A stretch of DNA of 64,000 nucleotides from Mitsuaria chitosanitabida ATCC BAA-476 = NBRC 102408 (GTDB lineage: Bacteria; Pseudomonadota; Gammaproteobacteria; Burkholderiales; Burkholderiaceae_C): positions 1-64,000 of the forward strand of contig NZ_BCYP01000004.1 in assembly GCF_001598255.1 (NCBI RefSeq). The letters are read 5' to 3'. The stretch's first letter is position 1, and each line of letters starts with the position of its first letter. The notes beneath the pieces are model-generated. The model was not told the origin of the DNA, ran no database searches, and was given only the letters and a program-made list of their open reading frames with translations. Of this stretch, positions 43,848-52,471 are shown piece after piece. Both the position numbers and the translations under genes were made by a program.

Positions 43848-44324
43848 TCAGGCCTGCTGCGCGAACGCGCGCGGCTTGCCCTCGCGGTCGATGGCCACGT
43901 AGGTCAAGTTGGCCTCGGTCACCTTCACCACATGCGGGTTGGCCGGGTTGCGCTCGGCGAAGACCTCCACATGCACGCTGATCGACGTGCGGCCGATGCG
44001 GGTGACCTGGGCATAGAAGCTCAGCAGGTCGCCGATGGACACCGGCTGCTTGAAGATGAACTCGTTCACCGCCACGGTGGCGACGCGGCCGCGCGAGATG
44101 CGCAGCGGCAGCACCGACCCGGCCAGGTCGACCTGCGCCATGATCCAGCCGCCGAAGATGTCGCCGTTGCCGTTGGCATCGGCCGGCATCGGCATCACGC
44201 GCATCACCAGCTCGCGCGGACCGATGGTCTCGGGCGAGAGCGTGGAGGAGGTGGTCGTGGGCAGCGTGGTGGCGGCCGAGGCGGCGGCGGCCGAAGCGGG
44301 ATTGGAGGCGGTGGAGTCGCTCAT
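43848..44324 (-). CDS. Hotdog-fold acyl-CoA thioesterase (YciA-like)
   Basis: 158 residues. An Ala/Ser/Thr-rich leader of about 35 residues precedes one hotdog domain: MPADANGNGDIFGGWIMAQVDLAGSV (Asp active site), RVATVAVNEFIFKQPVSIGD, VEVFAERNP, EANLTYVAID. It hydrolyses acyl-CoA thioesters; the locus nearby handles fatty acyl-CoA. The ATG at 44324 is chosen over a start inside the divergent ABC gene. Confidence 0.88.
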   Translation of the reverse strand: MSDSTASNPASAAAASAATTLPTTTSSTLSPETIGPRELVMRVMPMPADANGNGDIFGGWIMAQVDLAGSVLPLRISRGRVATVAVNEFIFKQPVSIGDLLSFYAQVTRIGRTSISVHVEVFAERNPANPHVVKVTEANLTYVAIDREGKPRAFAQQA

Positions 44325-44397
44325 GATCGGCAAACGGTGACAATGCCGGCCATTGTCGTCCAGCACGCGCCAGAGCACACGACCCCGCTTCGAATCC

Positions 44398-46275
44398 ATG
44401 CGCCGTTCCACCCTTGCCGGGTCCGCCTCGCCGGGCCATCCCTCCACCGCGCCGGGCGAGAAACGCGGCGACTGGCAGACCGTCGCCCGCCTGCTCCCCT
44501 ATTTCTGGACCTATCGCTGGCGCGTCGCCATCGCGCTCGCCTTCATGATCGGCGCCAAGCTGGCCAACGTCGGCGTGCCGCTGCTGCTCAAGCGCCTGGT
44601 CGACAGCCTGGGCATCCCGGCCGGCAGCGCGCAGGCACTGCTCGTGGTGCCGGTGGGCCTGCTGATCGCCTACGGCGCGCTGCGCCTGTGCACCTCGCTC
44701 TTCACCGAGCTGCGCGAGCTGATCTTCGCCAAGGCCACCGAGGGCGCCTCGCGCAGCATCTCGCTGGAGGTCTTCCGCCACCTGCACGACCTGAGCCTGC
44801 GCTTCCACCTGGAGCGCCAGACCGGCGGCATGACCCGTGACATCGAGCGCGGCACACGCGCGGTGCAGGCGCTGATCTCGTACTCGCTCTACAGCATCTT
44901 CCCGACGCTGGTCGAGGTGGTGCTGGTGCTGAGCCTGCTGGCGGTGAAGTTCGACGCGCTGTTCGCGTGGATCACCGGCGCGGCGCTGGTCTTCTACATC
45001 GGCTTCACGGTGATGGTCACCGAGTGGCGCACGAAGTACCGCCGCCAGCTCAACGAGCTCGACTCCAAGGCCCACAGCAAGGCCATCGACTCGCTGCTGA
45101 ACTACGAGACGGTGAAGTACTTCAACAACGAGGACTTCGAGGCCGCCCGCTACGACCAGAGCCTGGAGCAGCTGCGCCGCGCGCAGCTCAAGGCGCAGCG
45201 CACGCTGTCGCTGCTCAACAGCGGTCAGCAGCTGATCATCGCCAGCGCGCTGGTGGCCATGCTGTGGCGCGCCACGCAGGGCGTGGTCGACGGCCGCATG
45301 AGCCTGGGCGACCTGGTCATGATCAACGCCTTCATGATCCAGCTCTACATCCCGCTCAACTTCCTGGGCGTGATCTACCGCGAGATCAAGCAGAGCCTGA
45401 CCGACCTGGACAAGATGTTCGGGCTGCTCGCCCGCGAGCGCGAGGTCGCCGACGCGCCCGGCGCGCGCGAGCTGCGGGTCGCCGGTGCCGCGGTGCGCTT
45501 CCACGACGTGCATTTCGCCTACGAGCCGCAGCGCCCCATCCTCAAGGGCGTCAGCCTGGAGATCCCGGCGGGGAAGAAGGTGGCGGTCGTGGGGCCGAGC
45601 GGCTCGGGCAAGAGCACGCTGGCGCGCCTGCTGTACCGCTTCTACGACGTGGGCACCGGCCGCATCGAGATCGACGGCCAGCCGCTGTCCGAGGTCACGC
45701 AGCACAGCCTGCGCCGGGCGATCGGCATCGTCCCGCAGGACACGGTGCTGTTCAACGACACCATCGCCTACAACATCGCCTACGGCCGGCCCGAGGCGAC
45801 GACCGACGAGATCGAGGCCGCCGCGAAGTCCGCCCACATCCACGACTTCATCCTCAGCCTGCCGCAGGGCTACCAGACCATGGTGGGCGAGCGCGGGCTC
45901 AAGCTCTCCGGCGGCGAGAAGCAGCGCGTGGCGATCGCCCGCACACTGCTCAAGGACCCGCCGCTGCTCATCTTCGACGAGGCGACTTCCGCGCTGGACT
46001 CGCGCAACGAGCGCGCCATCCAGGCCGAGCTCGAGGCCGCCGCGCGCGACAAGACGGTGCTGGTGATCGCGCACCGGCTCTCCACCGTGGTCGACGCCCA
46101 CGAGATCCTGGTGATGGAACAGGGCCAGATCATCGAGCGCGGCACGCATGGCGCGCTGCTCGCGCGCCGCGGGCGCTATGCGCAGATGTGGGCGCTGCAG
46201 CAGGATGGGCGGGATTCCGCACTCGACGCCAAGCCCGACGTCGCGGTCGCGGACGCGCGCGGCGGGCAGGGCTGA
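44398..46275 (+). CDS. Atm1-type ABC exporter (half-transporter)
   Basis: 625 residues. N-terminal six-helix membrane domain (FWTYRWRVAIALAFMIGAK ...) and C-terminal ATPase: Walker [10 protein letters not shown], signature LSGGEKQR, Walker B LLIFDEATSALD, H-loop AHRLSTV. LNYETVKYFNNEDFEAARYD is the hallmark of the Atm1/ABCB7/HMT branch, linked to glutathione-metal or iron-sulfur precursor export. The ATG at 44398 is preferred to TTG 44353. Divergent from the thioesterase gene. Confidence 0.9.
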   Translation: MRRSTLAGSASPGHPSTAPGEKRGDWQTVARLLPYFWTYRWRVAIALAFMIGAKLANVGVPLLLKRLVDSLGIPAGSAQALLVVPVGLLIAYGALRLCTSLFTELRELIFAKATEGASRSISLEVFRHLHDLSLRFHLERQTGGMTRDIERGTRAVQALISYSLYSIFPTLVEVVLVLSLLAVKFDALFAWITGAALVFYIGFTVMVTEWRTKYRRQLNELDSKAHSKAIDSLLNYETVKYFNNEDFEAARYDQSLEQLRRAQLKAQRTLSLLNSGQQLIIASALVAMLWRATQGVVDGRMSLGDLVMINAFMIQLYIPLNFLGVIYREIKQSLTDLDKMFGLLAREREVADAPGARELRVAGAAVRFHDVHFAYEPQRPILKGVSLEIPAGKKVAVVGPSGSGKSTLARLLYRFYDVGTGRIEIDGQPLSEVTQHSLRRAIGIVPQDTVLFNDTIAYNIAYGRPEATTDEIEAAAKSAHIHDFILSLPQGYQTMVGERGLKLSGGEKQRVAIARTLLKDPPLLIFDEATSALDSRNERAIQAELEAAARDKTVLVIAHRLSTVVDAHEILVMEQGQIIERGTHGALLARRGRYAQMWALQQDGRDSALDAKPDVAVADARGGQG

Positions 46276-46314
46276 TGTGCCCCGGCCGCGGCGCGAGGGC
46301 TAAACTCCCGGCCC

Positions 46315-47244
46315 GTGGAAACCAAATGGCTTGAAGATTTCGTGAGCCTGGCGGAGACGCGCAGCTTCTCCCGCTCGGCTCAATTGCGGCACGTCACGCA
46401 GCCGGCGTTCTCGCGGCGCATCCAGGCGCTGGAGGCCTGGGCCGGTGTGGACCTGGTGGATCGCTCGTCCTATCCGACGCGGCTGACCGCCGCCGGCGAG
46501 ACGCTGCTGGGCCAGGCCGTGGACCTGCTCGGCAACCTGCAGGCCACGCGCAACATGCTGCGCAGCCACCAGTCGGCGGGTCAGGACATGATCGAGTTCG
46601 CCGTTCCGCACTCGCTCTCGTTCAGCTTCTTCCCGCACTGGCTGATGGAGCTGCGCCAGCGCTTCGGCGAGGTGAAGTGCCGGCTCAACGCGCTGAACGT
46701 GCACGACGCGACGCTGCAACTCAGCGAAGGCAACTGCGACCTGCTGGTCGTCTACCACCACCCCAGCCAGCCACTGCAGCTCGACCCCGAGCGCTATGAA
46801 TCGGTCTCGCTCGGCCACGAGACGCTGGCCGCCTATGCGAAAGCTGACACAACCGGCGCGCCGATGTTCCGGATTTCCGGACACCCCGGTCACAAGATCC
46901 CCTTCTTGAGCTATGCCTCGGGGGCCTATCTCGGGCGATTGGTGGAACTCATCGTCAAGGACTCGGCCCAGCCGCTGAACCTGGAATCGGTCTTCGAGAC
47001 CGACATGGCCGAGAGCCTCAAGGCCATGGCCATGGAGGGTCATGGCCTGGCCTTCCTCCCCGCCTCCTCGGTGAAGAAGGAAGTCAAGGCGCGGCGCCTG
47101 GTACGCGCGGCCGAACCCGGGCAGTACGAGCTCAACATGGAGCTGCGCATGTACCGCGAGCGCCAGGGCGCGACACGACGGGTGAAACCGGTGGCGCAGG
47201 CGCTCTGGAGCTTCCTCACTCAGGCTGACTCCGATCGGGCATGA
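46315..47244 (+). CDS. LysR-family transcriptional regulator
   Basis: 309 residues from a GTG start. N-terminal winged helix (WLEDFVSLAETRSFSRSAQL, VTQPAFSRRIQALEAW) and a substrate-binding effector domain. It precedes, in the same orientation, a glutamate/aspartate ABC transporter, so control of that transporter is plausible. LysR regulators more often face their target gene, so this is uncertain. Confidence 0.88.
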   Translation: METKWLEDFVSLAETRSFSRSAQLRHVTQPAFSRRIQALEAWAGVDLVDRSSYPTRLTAAGETLLGQAVDLLGNLQATRNMLRSHQSAGQDMIEFAVPHSLSFSFFPHWLMELRQRFGEVKCRLNALNVHDATLQLSEGNCDLLVVYHHPSQPLQLDPERYESVSLGHETLAAYAKADTTGAPMFRISGHPGHKIPFLSYASGAYLGRLVELIVKDSAQPLNLESVFETDMAESLKAMAMEGHGLAFLPASSVKKEVKARRLVRAAEPGQYELNMELRMYRERQGATRRVKPVAQALWSFLTQADSDRA

Positions 47245-47358
47245 AACCTGCATATGTAAGCCGCGCAACAGACGGAGATGCGTGATACTCCCTACCCAGC
47301 AAAGCAGTCGCTCATGGTCTGCTTCGCCGGTTGAACGGCTACCCGTTCGCACCTCTCT

Positions 47359-47397
47359 CGAATCGCTTTGGATTCGCTTCGAATCCCCTTTTGAATC
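47359..47397 (+). promoter_or_regulatory. Cluster of GAATC repeats before gltI
   Basis: Four GAATC units in alternating orientation at 47360, 47371 (complement), 47381 and 47393, about one helical turn apart; the first two form CGAATC-N6-GATTCG. They lie 20-57 bases before the gltI start. They could be regulator half-sites or a leader hairpin. Confidence 0.35.
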
Positions 47398-47416
47398 CGA
47401 ACACGCAGGAGCAACT

Positions 47417-48310
47417 ATGAAGAAGGCATTGCTAGTCCTGGCCCTTGGCGCGGCGTTGGTTGGCGTGGCGCAAGCCGACACGCTCAAGAAGATCAAGGAC
47501 ACAGGCAGCGTGACCATGGGCGTGCGCGAGTCCTCGGGCGCGCTGTCGTACACGCTGGGCGATGGCAAGTACGTGGGTTACCACGTCGAGATCTGCCAAC
47601 GCGTGCTGGCCGATGTGCAGAAGCAGCTGGGCCTGGCCAAGCTGGACATCAAGTACCTGCCGGTGACCTCGCAGAACCGCGTGCCGCTGGTGCAGAACGG
47701 CACCGTGGACATCGAGTGCGGCTCCACCACCAACAACGCCACCCGCGGCAAGGACGTGGCCTTCGCCGTCACGACCTACGTCGAGGAAGTGCGCATCGCG
47801 GTGAAGGCCAACTCCGGCATCACCTCGATCGGTCAGCTCAACGGCAAGACCGTCGCGACGACCACCGGCACGACCTCGGTCCAGCTGCTGCGCAAGCACG
47901 AGCGCGCCAACGGCGTCGACTTCAAGGAAGTCCTGGGCAAGGACCACGCCGACAGCTTCCTGCTGCTCGAGTCGGGCCGCGCCGACGCCTTCGTGATGGA
48001 CGGCCAGATCCTGGCCGGCAACATCGCCAAGTCGCGCAACCCGGCGGACTTCAAGATCGTCGGCGAAGTGCTGTCGGTCGAGCCGATCGCCATCATGATC
48101 CGCAAGGACGACCCGACCTTCAAGAAGGCCGTGGACGACAGCATCAAGGCGATGATGAAGTCCGGCGAGATCGCCAAGCTGTATGACAAGTGGTTCATCC
48201 AGCCGATCCCCCCGACCAACACCAAGGTCGGCCTGCCGGCGACGGAAGCGACCAAGAACGCTTGGGCGAACCCGAACGACAAGCCGGTCGAGGAATACGC
48301 GAAGAAGTGA
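47417..48310 (+). CDS. gltI: Glutamate/aspartate ABC transporter substrate-binding protein
   Basis: 297 residues. Signal peptide MKKALLVLALG ... AQA-DT (about 20 residues) and a periplasmic-binding fold (KIKDTGSVTMGVRESSGALS; ECGSTTNNATRGKDVAFAVT; TGTTSVQLLRKHER), closest to GltI/DEBP. It captures acidic amino acids in the periplasm. CAGGAG lies 6 bases before the ATG. It is followed by a strong palindrome and then the permease genes. Confidence 0.9.
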   Translation: MKKALLVLALGAALVGVAQADTLKKIKDTGSVTMGVRESSGALSYTLGDGKYVGYHVEICQRVLADVQKQLGLAKLDIKYLPVTSQNRVPLVQNGTVDIECGSTTNNATRGKDVAFAVTTYVEEVRIAVKANSGITSIGQLNGKTVATTTGTTSVQLLRKHERANGVDFKEVLGKDHADSFLLLESGRADAFVMDGQILAGNIAKSRNPADFKIVGEVLSVEPIAIMIRKDDPTFKKAVDDSIKAMMKSGEIAKLYDKWFIQPIPPTNTKVGLPATEATKNAWANPNDKPVEEYAKK

Positions 48311-48327
48311 TCGCGATGACCTGAGCG

Positions 48328-48351
48328 CAAGGCGCCCCGCGGGGCGCCTTG
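48328..48351 (+). terminator. Perfect palindrome between gltI and gltJ
   Basis: 12-base arms CAAGGCGCCCCG/CGGGGCGCCTTG with no loop bases and no T-tract. Such stem-loops after binding-protein genes often stabilise the upstream mRNA and reduce expression of the permease genes. Confidence 0.65.
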
Positions 48352-48456
48352 TCGCAAAGGCCGCATGATCGCGCGAAGCCTCCCTTCGTGGAGGCCTCGC
48401 GCACCGGGGGCCGCGGCGCATGAGGCGGCCCTTTGCATTGATGGATGGAGCCCGCC

Positions 48457-49194
48457 ATGGCAAGTTGGGATTGGCAGCTGTACTGCACAGACATGGTGAC
48501 CGAGGAGGTCGCGCCGAAGTGTTTCGGTGCCCCCGGTTATGAGACTTACCTGGACGCGATGGTCCACGCCTGGGGCTGGACGATGACCGTCTCGGTGCTG
48601 GGCCTGCTGGTGGCGCTGGTCGCCGGCTCGCTGATCGGCGTGCTGCGGACCGTGCCGAACAGGAAGCTCGCGATGTTCGGCGAGGCGTGGACGGAGCTCT
48701 TCCGCAACATCCCGCTGATCGTCCAGCTCTTCATCTGGTACCACGTGATCCCGCGCCTGTTCCCCGCGCTGGCCAGCGTGCCCCCGGCGGTGCTGGTGAT
48801 CACCGCCATCGGCCTGTTCACCTCGGCGCGCATCGCCGAGCAGGTCAAGGCCGGCATCCAGACCCTGCCCAAGGGCCAGCGCTACGCGGGCCAGGCGCTG
48901 GGCCTGACGCTGCCGCAGACCTATCGCCACGTGCTGCTGCCGATGGCCTTCCGCATCGTCATTCCGCCGCTGACCAGCGAGAGCATGAACATCGTCAAGA
49001 ACTCGGCGGTGGCCTTCGCGGTGAGCATTCCCGACCTGGCGCAGTTCGCGCAGCAGGCGTCGGAGCAGTCGAGCTTCGTGCAGATCTTCCTGCCGGTGAC
49101 GCTGCTGTACTTCATCTCGGCGTACGCGATCAACCGCGTGGCCAAGCTGATCGAGATCTGGGTGCGCGTGCCCGGCATCCTGGGGGCCAAGTGA
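48457..49194 (+). CDS. gltJ: Glutamate/aspartate ABC transporter permease
   Basis: 245 residues. His/Glu/Gln/Arg/opine-type permease: TWGWTMTVSVLGLL-like first helix (AWGWTMTVSVLGLLVALVAG), FRNIPLIVQLFIWYHVIPRL, and the EAA loop region LPKGQRYAGQALGLTLPQTY. The ATG at 48457 has GGAG 6 bases upstream; ATG 48445 is a weaker alternative. It is 1 base away from gltK. Confidence 0.92.
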   Translation: MASWDWQLYCTDMVTEEVAPKCFGAPGYETYLDAMVHAWGWTMTVSVLGLLVALVAGSLIGVLRTVPNRKLAMFGEAWTELFRNIPLIVQLFIWYHVIPRLFPALASVPPAVLVITAIGLFTSARIAEQVKAGIQTLPKGQRYAGQALGLTLPQTYRHVLLPMAFRIVIPPLTSESMNIVKNSAVAFAVSIPDLAQFAQQASEQSSFVQIFLPVTLLYFISAYAINRVAKLIEIWVRVPGILGAK

Positions 49195-49195
49195 C

Positions 49196-49861
49196 ATGAT
49201 GCAGCTCGATTTCTCGTTCCTGACCTGGGACGTGCTCTCGGCCTTCGTGGCCAAGGGCCTGTGGTTCTCGATCCAGCTGACGTTCTCGGCCATGCTCGGC
49301 GGCATCCTGCTGGGCACGGTGCTCGCGCTGATGCGCCTGTCGGGCAAGTGGTGGCTGGAGAAGCCGGCGGCGATCTACGTCGACACGCTGCGCTCGATCC
49401 CGCTGGTGATGGTGATCCTGTGGTTCTTCCTGCTGATCCCGTACATCGCGGGCCCGCTGGGCGCGGAGAAGACGGCGCTGATCACCTTCACGCTGTTCGA
49501 GGCGACGTACTACTCGGAGATCATGCGCGCGGGCATCCAGTCGGTGTCCAAGGGCCAGGTCTTCGCGGGCTACGCGCTGGGCATGAGCTACCGCCAGACC
49601 ATGGGCCTGGTGGTGCTGCCGCAGGCCTTCCGCAACATGCTGCCCGTGCTGCTGACGCAGACCATCGTGCTGTTCCAGGACACCTCGCTGGTCTACGCGA
49701 TCGGCGCCTATGACCTGCTCAAGGGCTTCGAGGTCGCGGGCAAGAACTTCAACCGGCCGATGGAGACCTATCTGGTCGCCGCCGCCGTCTACTTCGTCAT
49801 CTGCTTCTCGCTGTCCATGCTGGTCCGCCGGCTGCAGAAGAAGATCGCCATCATTCGCTGA
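49196..49861 (+). CDS. gltK: Glutamate/aspartate ABC transporter permease
   Basis: 221 residues. Partner permease with [40 protein letters not shown] and the EAA loop [19 protein letters not shown]. Two adjacent ATGs (49196 and 49199) start it. Forms a heterodimeric membrane channel with the preceding permease. Confidence 0.92.
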   Translation: MMQLDFSFLTWDVLSAFVAKGLWFSIQLTFSAMLGGILLGTVLALMRLSGKWWLEKPAAIYVDTLRSIPLVMVILWFFLLIPYIAGPLGAEKTALITFTLFEATYYSEIMRAGIQSVSKGQVFAGYALGMSYRQTMGLVVLPQAFRNMLPVLLTQTIVLFQDTSLVYAIGAYDLLKGFEVAGKNFNRPMETYLVAAAVYFVICFSLSMLVRRLQKKIAIIR

Positions 49862-49874
49862 GGGGTTGCAAGCC

Positions 49875-50609
49875 ATGATCGACATCAAGAACGTTTCCAA
49901 GTGGTACGGCCCCTTCCAGGTCCTGACCGACTGCACCACGACCATCAAGAAGGGCGAAGTGGTGGTGGTGTGCGGCCCGTCGGGTTCGGGCAAGTCCACG
50001 CTGATCAAGACGGTCAACGCGCTGGAACCCATCCAGGCCGGCGACATCGTGGTGGACGGCACCTCGCTGACCGACCCCAAGACCAACCTGCCCAAGCTGC
50101 GCTCGCGCGTGGGCATGGTGTTCCAGCATTTCGAGCTCTTCCCCCACCTGTCGGTGACGGAGAACCTGACGCTGGCGCAGGTCAAGGTGCTGGGCCGCAA
50201 GCAGGACGACGCCAAGGCGCGCGGCCTGAAGATGCTGGACCGCGTCGGTCTGATGGCCCACAAGGACAAGTTCCCGGGCCAGCTGTCGGGCGGTCAGCAG
50301 CAGCGCGTGGCGATCGCGCGCGCGCTGTCGATGGACCCCATCGTGATGCTGTTCGACGAGCCGACCTCCGCGCTGGACCCCGAGATGGTCGGCGAGGTGC
50401 TGGACGTGATGGTGCAGCTGGCCAACGAAGGCATGACCATGATGTGCGTGACGCACGAGATGGGCTTCGCCAAGAAGGTCAGCAACCGCGTGATCTTCAT
50501 GGACGCCGGCAAGATCGTCGAGGACTGCACCAAGGACGAGTTCTTCGGCAAGCCGGAAGAGCGCTCGCCGCGCGCCAAGGACTTCCTGGCGAAGATCCTG
50601 CAGCACTGA
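49875..50609 (+). CDS. gltL: Glutamate/aspartate ABC transporter ATPase
   Basis: 244 residues. Walker [14 protein letters not shown]-loop [11 protein letters not shown], signature [15 protein letters not shown], Walker [16 protein letters not shown] and H-loop [10 protein letters not shown]. Powers acidic amino-acid import. Last gene of gltIJKL, 13 bases after gltK. Confidence 0.94.
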   Translation: MIDIKNVSKWYGPFQVLTDCTTTIKKGEVVVVCGPSGSGKSTLIKTVNALEPIQAGDIVVDGTSLTDPKTNLPKLRSRVGMVFQHFELFPHLSVTENLTLAQVKVLGRKQDDAKARGLKMLDRVGLMAHKDKFPGQLSGGQQQRVAIARALSMDPIVMLFDEPTSALDPEMVGEVLDVMVQLANEGMTMMCVTHEMGFAKKVSNRVIFMDAGKIVEDCTKDEFFGKPEERSPRAKDFLAKILQH

Positions 50610-50921
50610 TCCGCTGAATCGACGATCCGCCGACGCTGCGCGCGTCGCGATGAAAGGCCCGCTCCGCAAGGTGCGGGCCTTTTTGCTTTCGCCGTCAATC
50701 CCCCGCGGGGACAGGTGTTGCCTCACCACACGAATCGACGATCAGAACGCCCTCTCCAAGTCAGTGACGTCGCGAACCGGGCGGCGAAGAATGACTGTTC
50801 CCGCGATGGGAACCGCACGGGAAGTGTGTGGCGAGTCGCACGATCGGCGAGGGTGAAAGTGCGGAATTCCGCCGGCTGACCTTCGCGACACGAGGGTCGA
50901 GTGGTCCGGAGGTGGATGGAG
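50610..50921. other. Intergenic region after gltL
   Basis: 312 bases holding the gltL terminator and then a stretch with no convincing gene before the coiled-coil membrane protein. GGAGG at 50907-50911 is the likely ribosome-binding site of that gene. Confidence 0.6.
50653..50684 (+). terminator. Rho-independent terminator of gltIJKL
   Basis: 10-bp stem AAAGGCCCGC/GCGGGCCTTT with a 10-base loop; the right arm runs into TTTTT. Confidence 0.85.
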
Positions 50922-51398
50922 ATGAGCAACACCCAGCGTTGGCATGGCCGCAACAAGCGTCGCGCGGCGCGCGTCGTGAAGGTCGCGGCGAGGCCCCGAC
51001 CCGATCACGTGACCCGCATTGAGCACGATGCGAAGAACGATGCGCTACTGCACCTGCTGCGAGCCGATCTGGCGACCCTTGGCGGGCGCATGGAGGTCCT
51101 TCGCGGGGACATGCTCGCGGCCATCGGTCGCCTGCAAGGACAGATCGACGGCCTGCGCGGAGAGCTCAACGGCCTGAAGCTTGTCGTCGCGATCATGCTG
51201 ACGACGGGGGTGTTGAAGCTCTTCCTTCCGGTCGAGGAGATCGGTCAGTCCTATGCGCAGAGGGCGCTCAACGCGCTGCGGGCGTCGGCGGAGACGCCGG
51301 CCAAACCTTCGGCACCAGTGGCACCAGTGGCACCGGCGAGCGCCCCTGCTCTCGTCGGCCCCGGTGCGACAATCCCGCCCCATGAGCGACATCCTTGA
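50922..51398 (+). CDS. Small coiled-coil membrane protein overlapping pyrC
   Basis: About 158 residues, function unknown. A basic N-terminus ([20 protein letters not shown]) is followed by a coiled coil ([39 protein letters not shown]), one hydrophobic segment ([18 protein letters not shown]) and an Ala/Pro-rich tail with repeated APVAPVAPA. The layout recalls DUF1640-like membrane-anchored coiled coils. The 3' end overlaps pyrC by 17 bases, so the two may be translationally coupled. ATG 50922 lies 10 bases after GGAGG; ATG 50916 and GTG 50901 are alternatives. Confidence 0.6.
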   Translation: MSNTQRWHGRNKRRAARVVKVAARPRPDHVTRIEHDAKNDALLHLLRADLATLGGRMEVLRGDMLAAIGRLQGQIDGLRGELNGLKLVVAIMLTTGVLKLFLPVEEIGQSYAQRALNALRASAETPAKPSAPVAPVAPASAPALVGPGATIPPHERHP

Positions 51399-52416
51399 CC
51401 TGATCCGTCCCGACGACTGGCACGTGCACCTGCGCGACGGCGCCGCGCTGCAGAGCGTCGTCCCCTACACCGCGCGCCAATTCGCCCGTGCGATCGCGAT
51501 GCCCAACCTGAAGCCGCCGATCACGACGGCCGAGCAGGCCCAGGCCTATCGCCAGCGCATCCTCGCCGCCGTCCCGGCCGGCGTCGATTTCGAGCCGCTG
51601 ATGACGCTCTACCTGACCGACCGCACCACGCCCGACGAGATCGCCGCCGCGAAGGCCGCGGGCGTCGTCGCGCTGAAGCTGTATCCGGCCGGCGCCACGA
51701 CCAACAGCGATGCCGGCGTGACCGACATCCGCAAGACCTACCGGACCCTGGAGGCCATGCAGAAGGCCGGCCTGCTGCTGCTGGTGCACGGCGAGGTGAC
51801 CGATGGCGACGTCGACGTCTTCGACCGCGAGGCCTTCTTCATCGACCGCGTGATGACGCCGCTGCGCAAGGACTTCCCCGAGCTGAAGGTCGTCTTCGAA
51901 CACATCACCACCAGGGAAGCCGCCCAGTACGTCACCGACGCCGACCGCTTCACCGGCGCGACGGTCACGCCGCAGCATCTGCTCTACAACCGCAACGCCA
52001 TCTTCATGGGCGGGCTGCGTCCGCACTACTACTGCCTGCCGGTGCTCAAGCGCGAGGAGCACCGCCTGGCGCTGATCCAGGCCGCCACCTCCGGCAGCCC
52101 CAAGTTCTTCCTGGGCACCGACAGCGCGCCGCACGCCTCGGTGATGAAGGAGAACTCGGTCTGCGGCGCCGGCTGCTTCACCGCGCTGTCCGCGATCGAG
52201 CTCTACGCCGAGGCCTTCGAGGCCGCCGGCGCGCTGGACAAGCTCGAGGCCTTCGCCAGCTTCCATGGCGCGGACTTCTACGGACTGCCGCGCAACACCA
52301 CGCGCATCACCCTGCGCAAGACCGACTGGACGCTGCCCGAGTCCGTCCCCTTCGGCGAGGCCGCCCAGCTCAAGCCGCTGCGCGGCGGCGAAGTGATGCA
52401 CTGGAAGATGGACTGA
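51382..52416 (+). CDS. pyrC: Dihydroorotase
   Basis: 344 residues, third step of pyrimidine synthesis. Metal-binding WHVHLRDGA near the start, the lysine that becomes carboxylated in [29 protein letters not shown], and Asp in [10 protein letters not shown]. Length and motifs match the short E. coli PyrC type. The ATG follows directly after CCCGCCCC without a clear ribosome-binding site, consistent with coupling to the overlapping upstream gene. Confidence 0.95.
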   Translation: MSDILDLIRPDDWHVHLRDGAALQSVVPYTARQFARAIAMPNLKPPITTAEQAQAYRQRILAAVPAGVDFEPLMTLYLTDRTTPDEIAAAKAAGVVALKLYPAGATTNSDAGVTDIRKTYRTLEAMQKAGLLLLVHGEVTDGDVDVFDREAFFIDRVMTPLRKDFPELKVVFEHITTREAAQYVTDADRFTGATVTPQHLLYNRNAIFMGGLRPHYYCLPVLKREEHRLALIQAATSGSPKFFLGTDSAPHASVMKENSVCGAGCFTALSAIELYAEAFEAAGALDKLEAFASFHGADFYGLPRNTTRITLRKTDWTLPESVPFGEAAQLKPLRGGEVMHWKMD

Positions 52417-52430
52417 TCACCATCGCCACG

Positions 52431-52463
52431 GCAGAAGGCCCGCGCAAGCGGGCCTTCTGCTTT
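52431..52463 (+). terminator. Terminator of pyrC
   Basis: Perfect 13-bp stem GCAGAAGGCCCGC/GCGGGCCTTCTGC with a GCAA tetraloop, then TTT. It also lies 12 bases beyond the stop of the converging TonB receptor gene. Confidence 0.85.
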
Positions 52464-52471
52464 GAGCGCGC

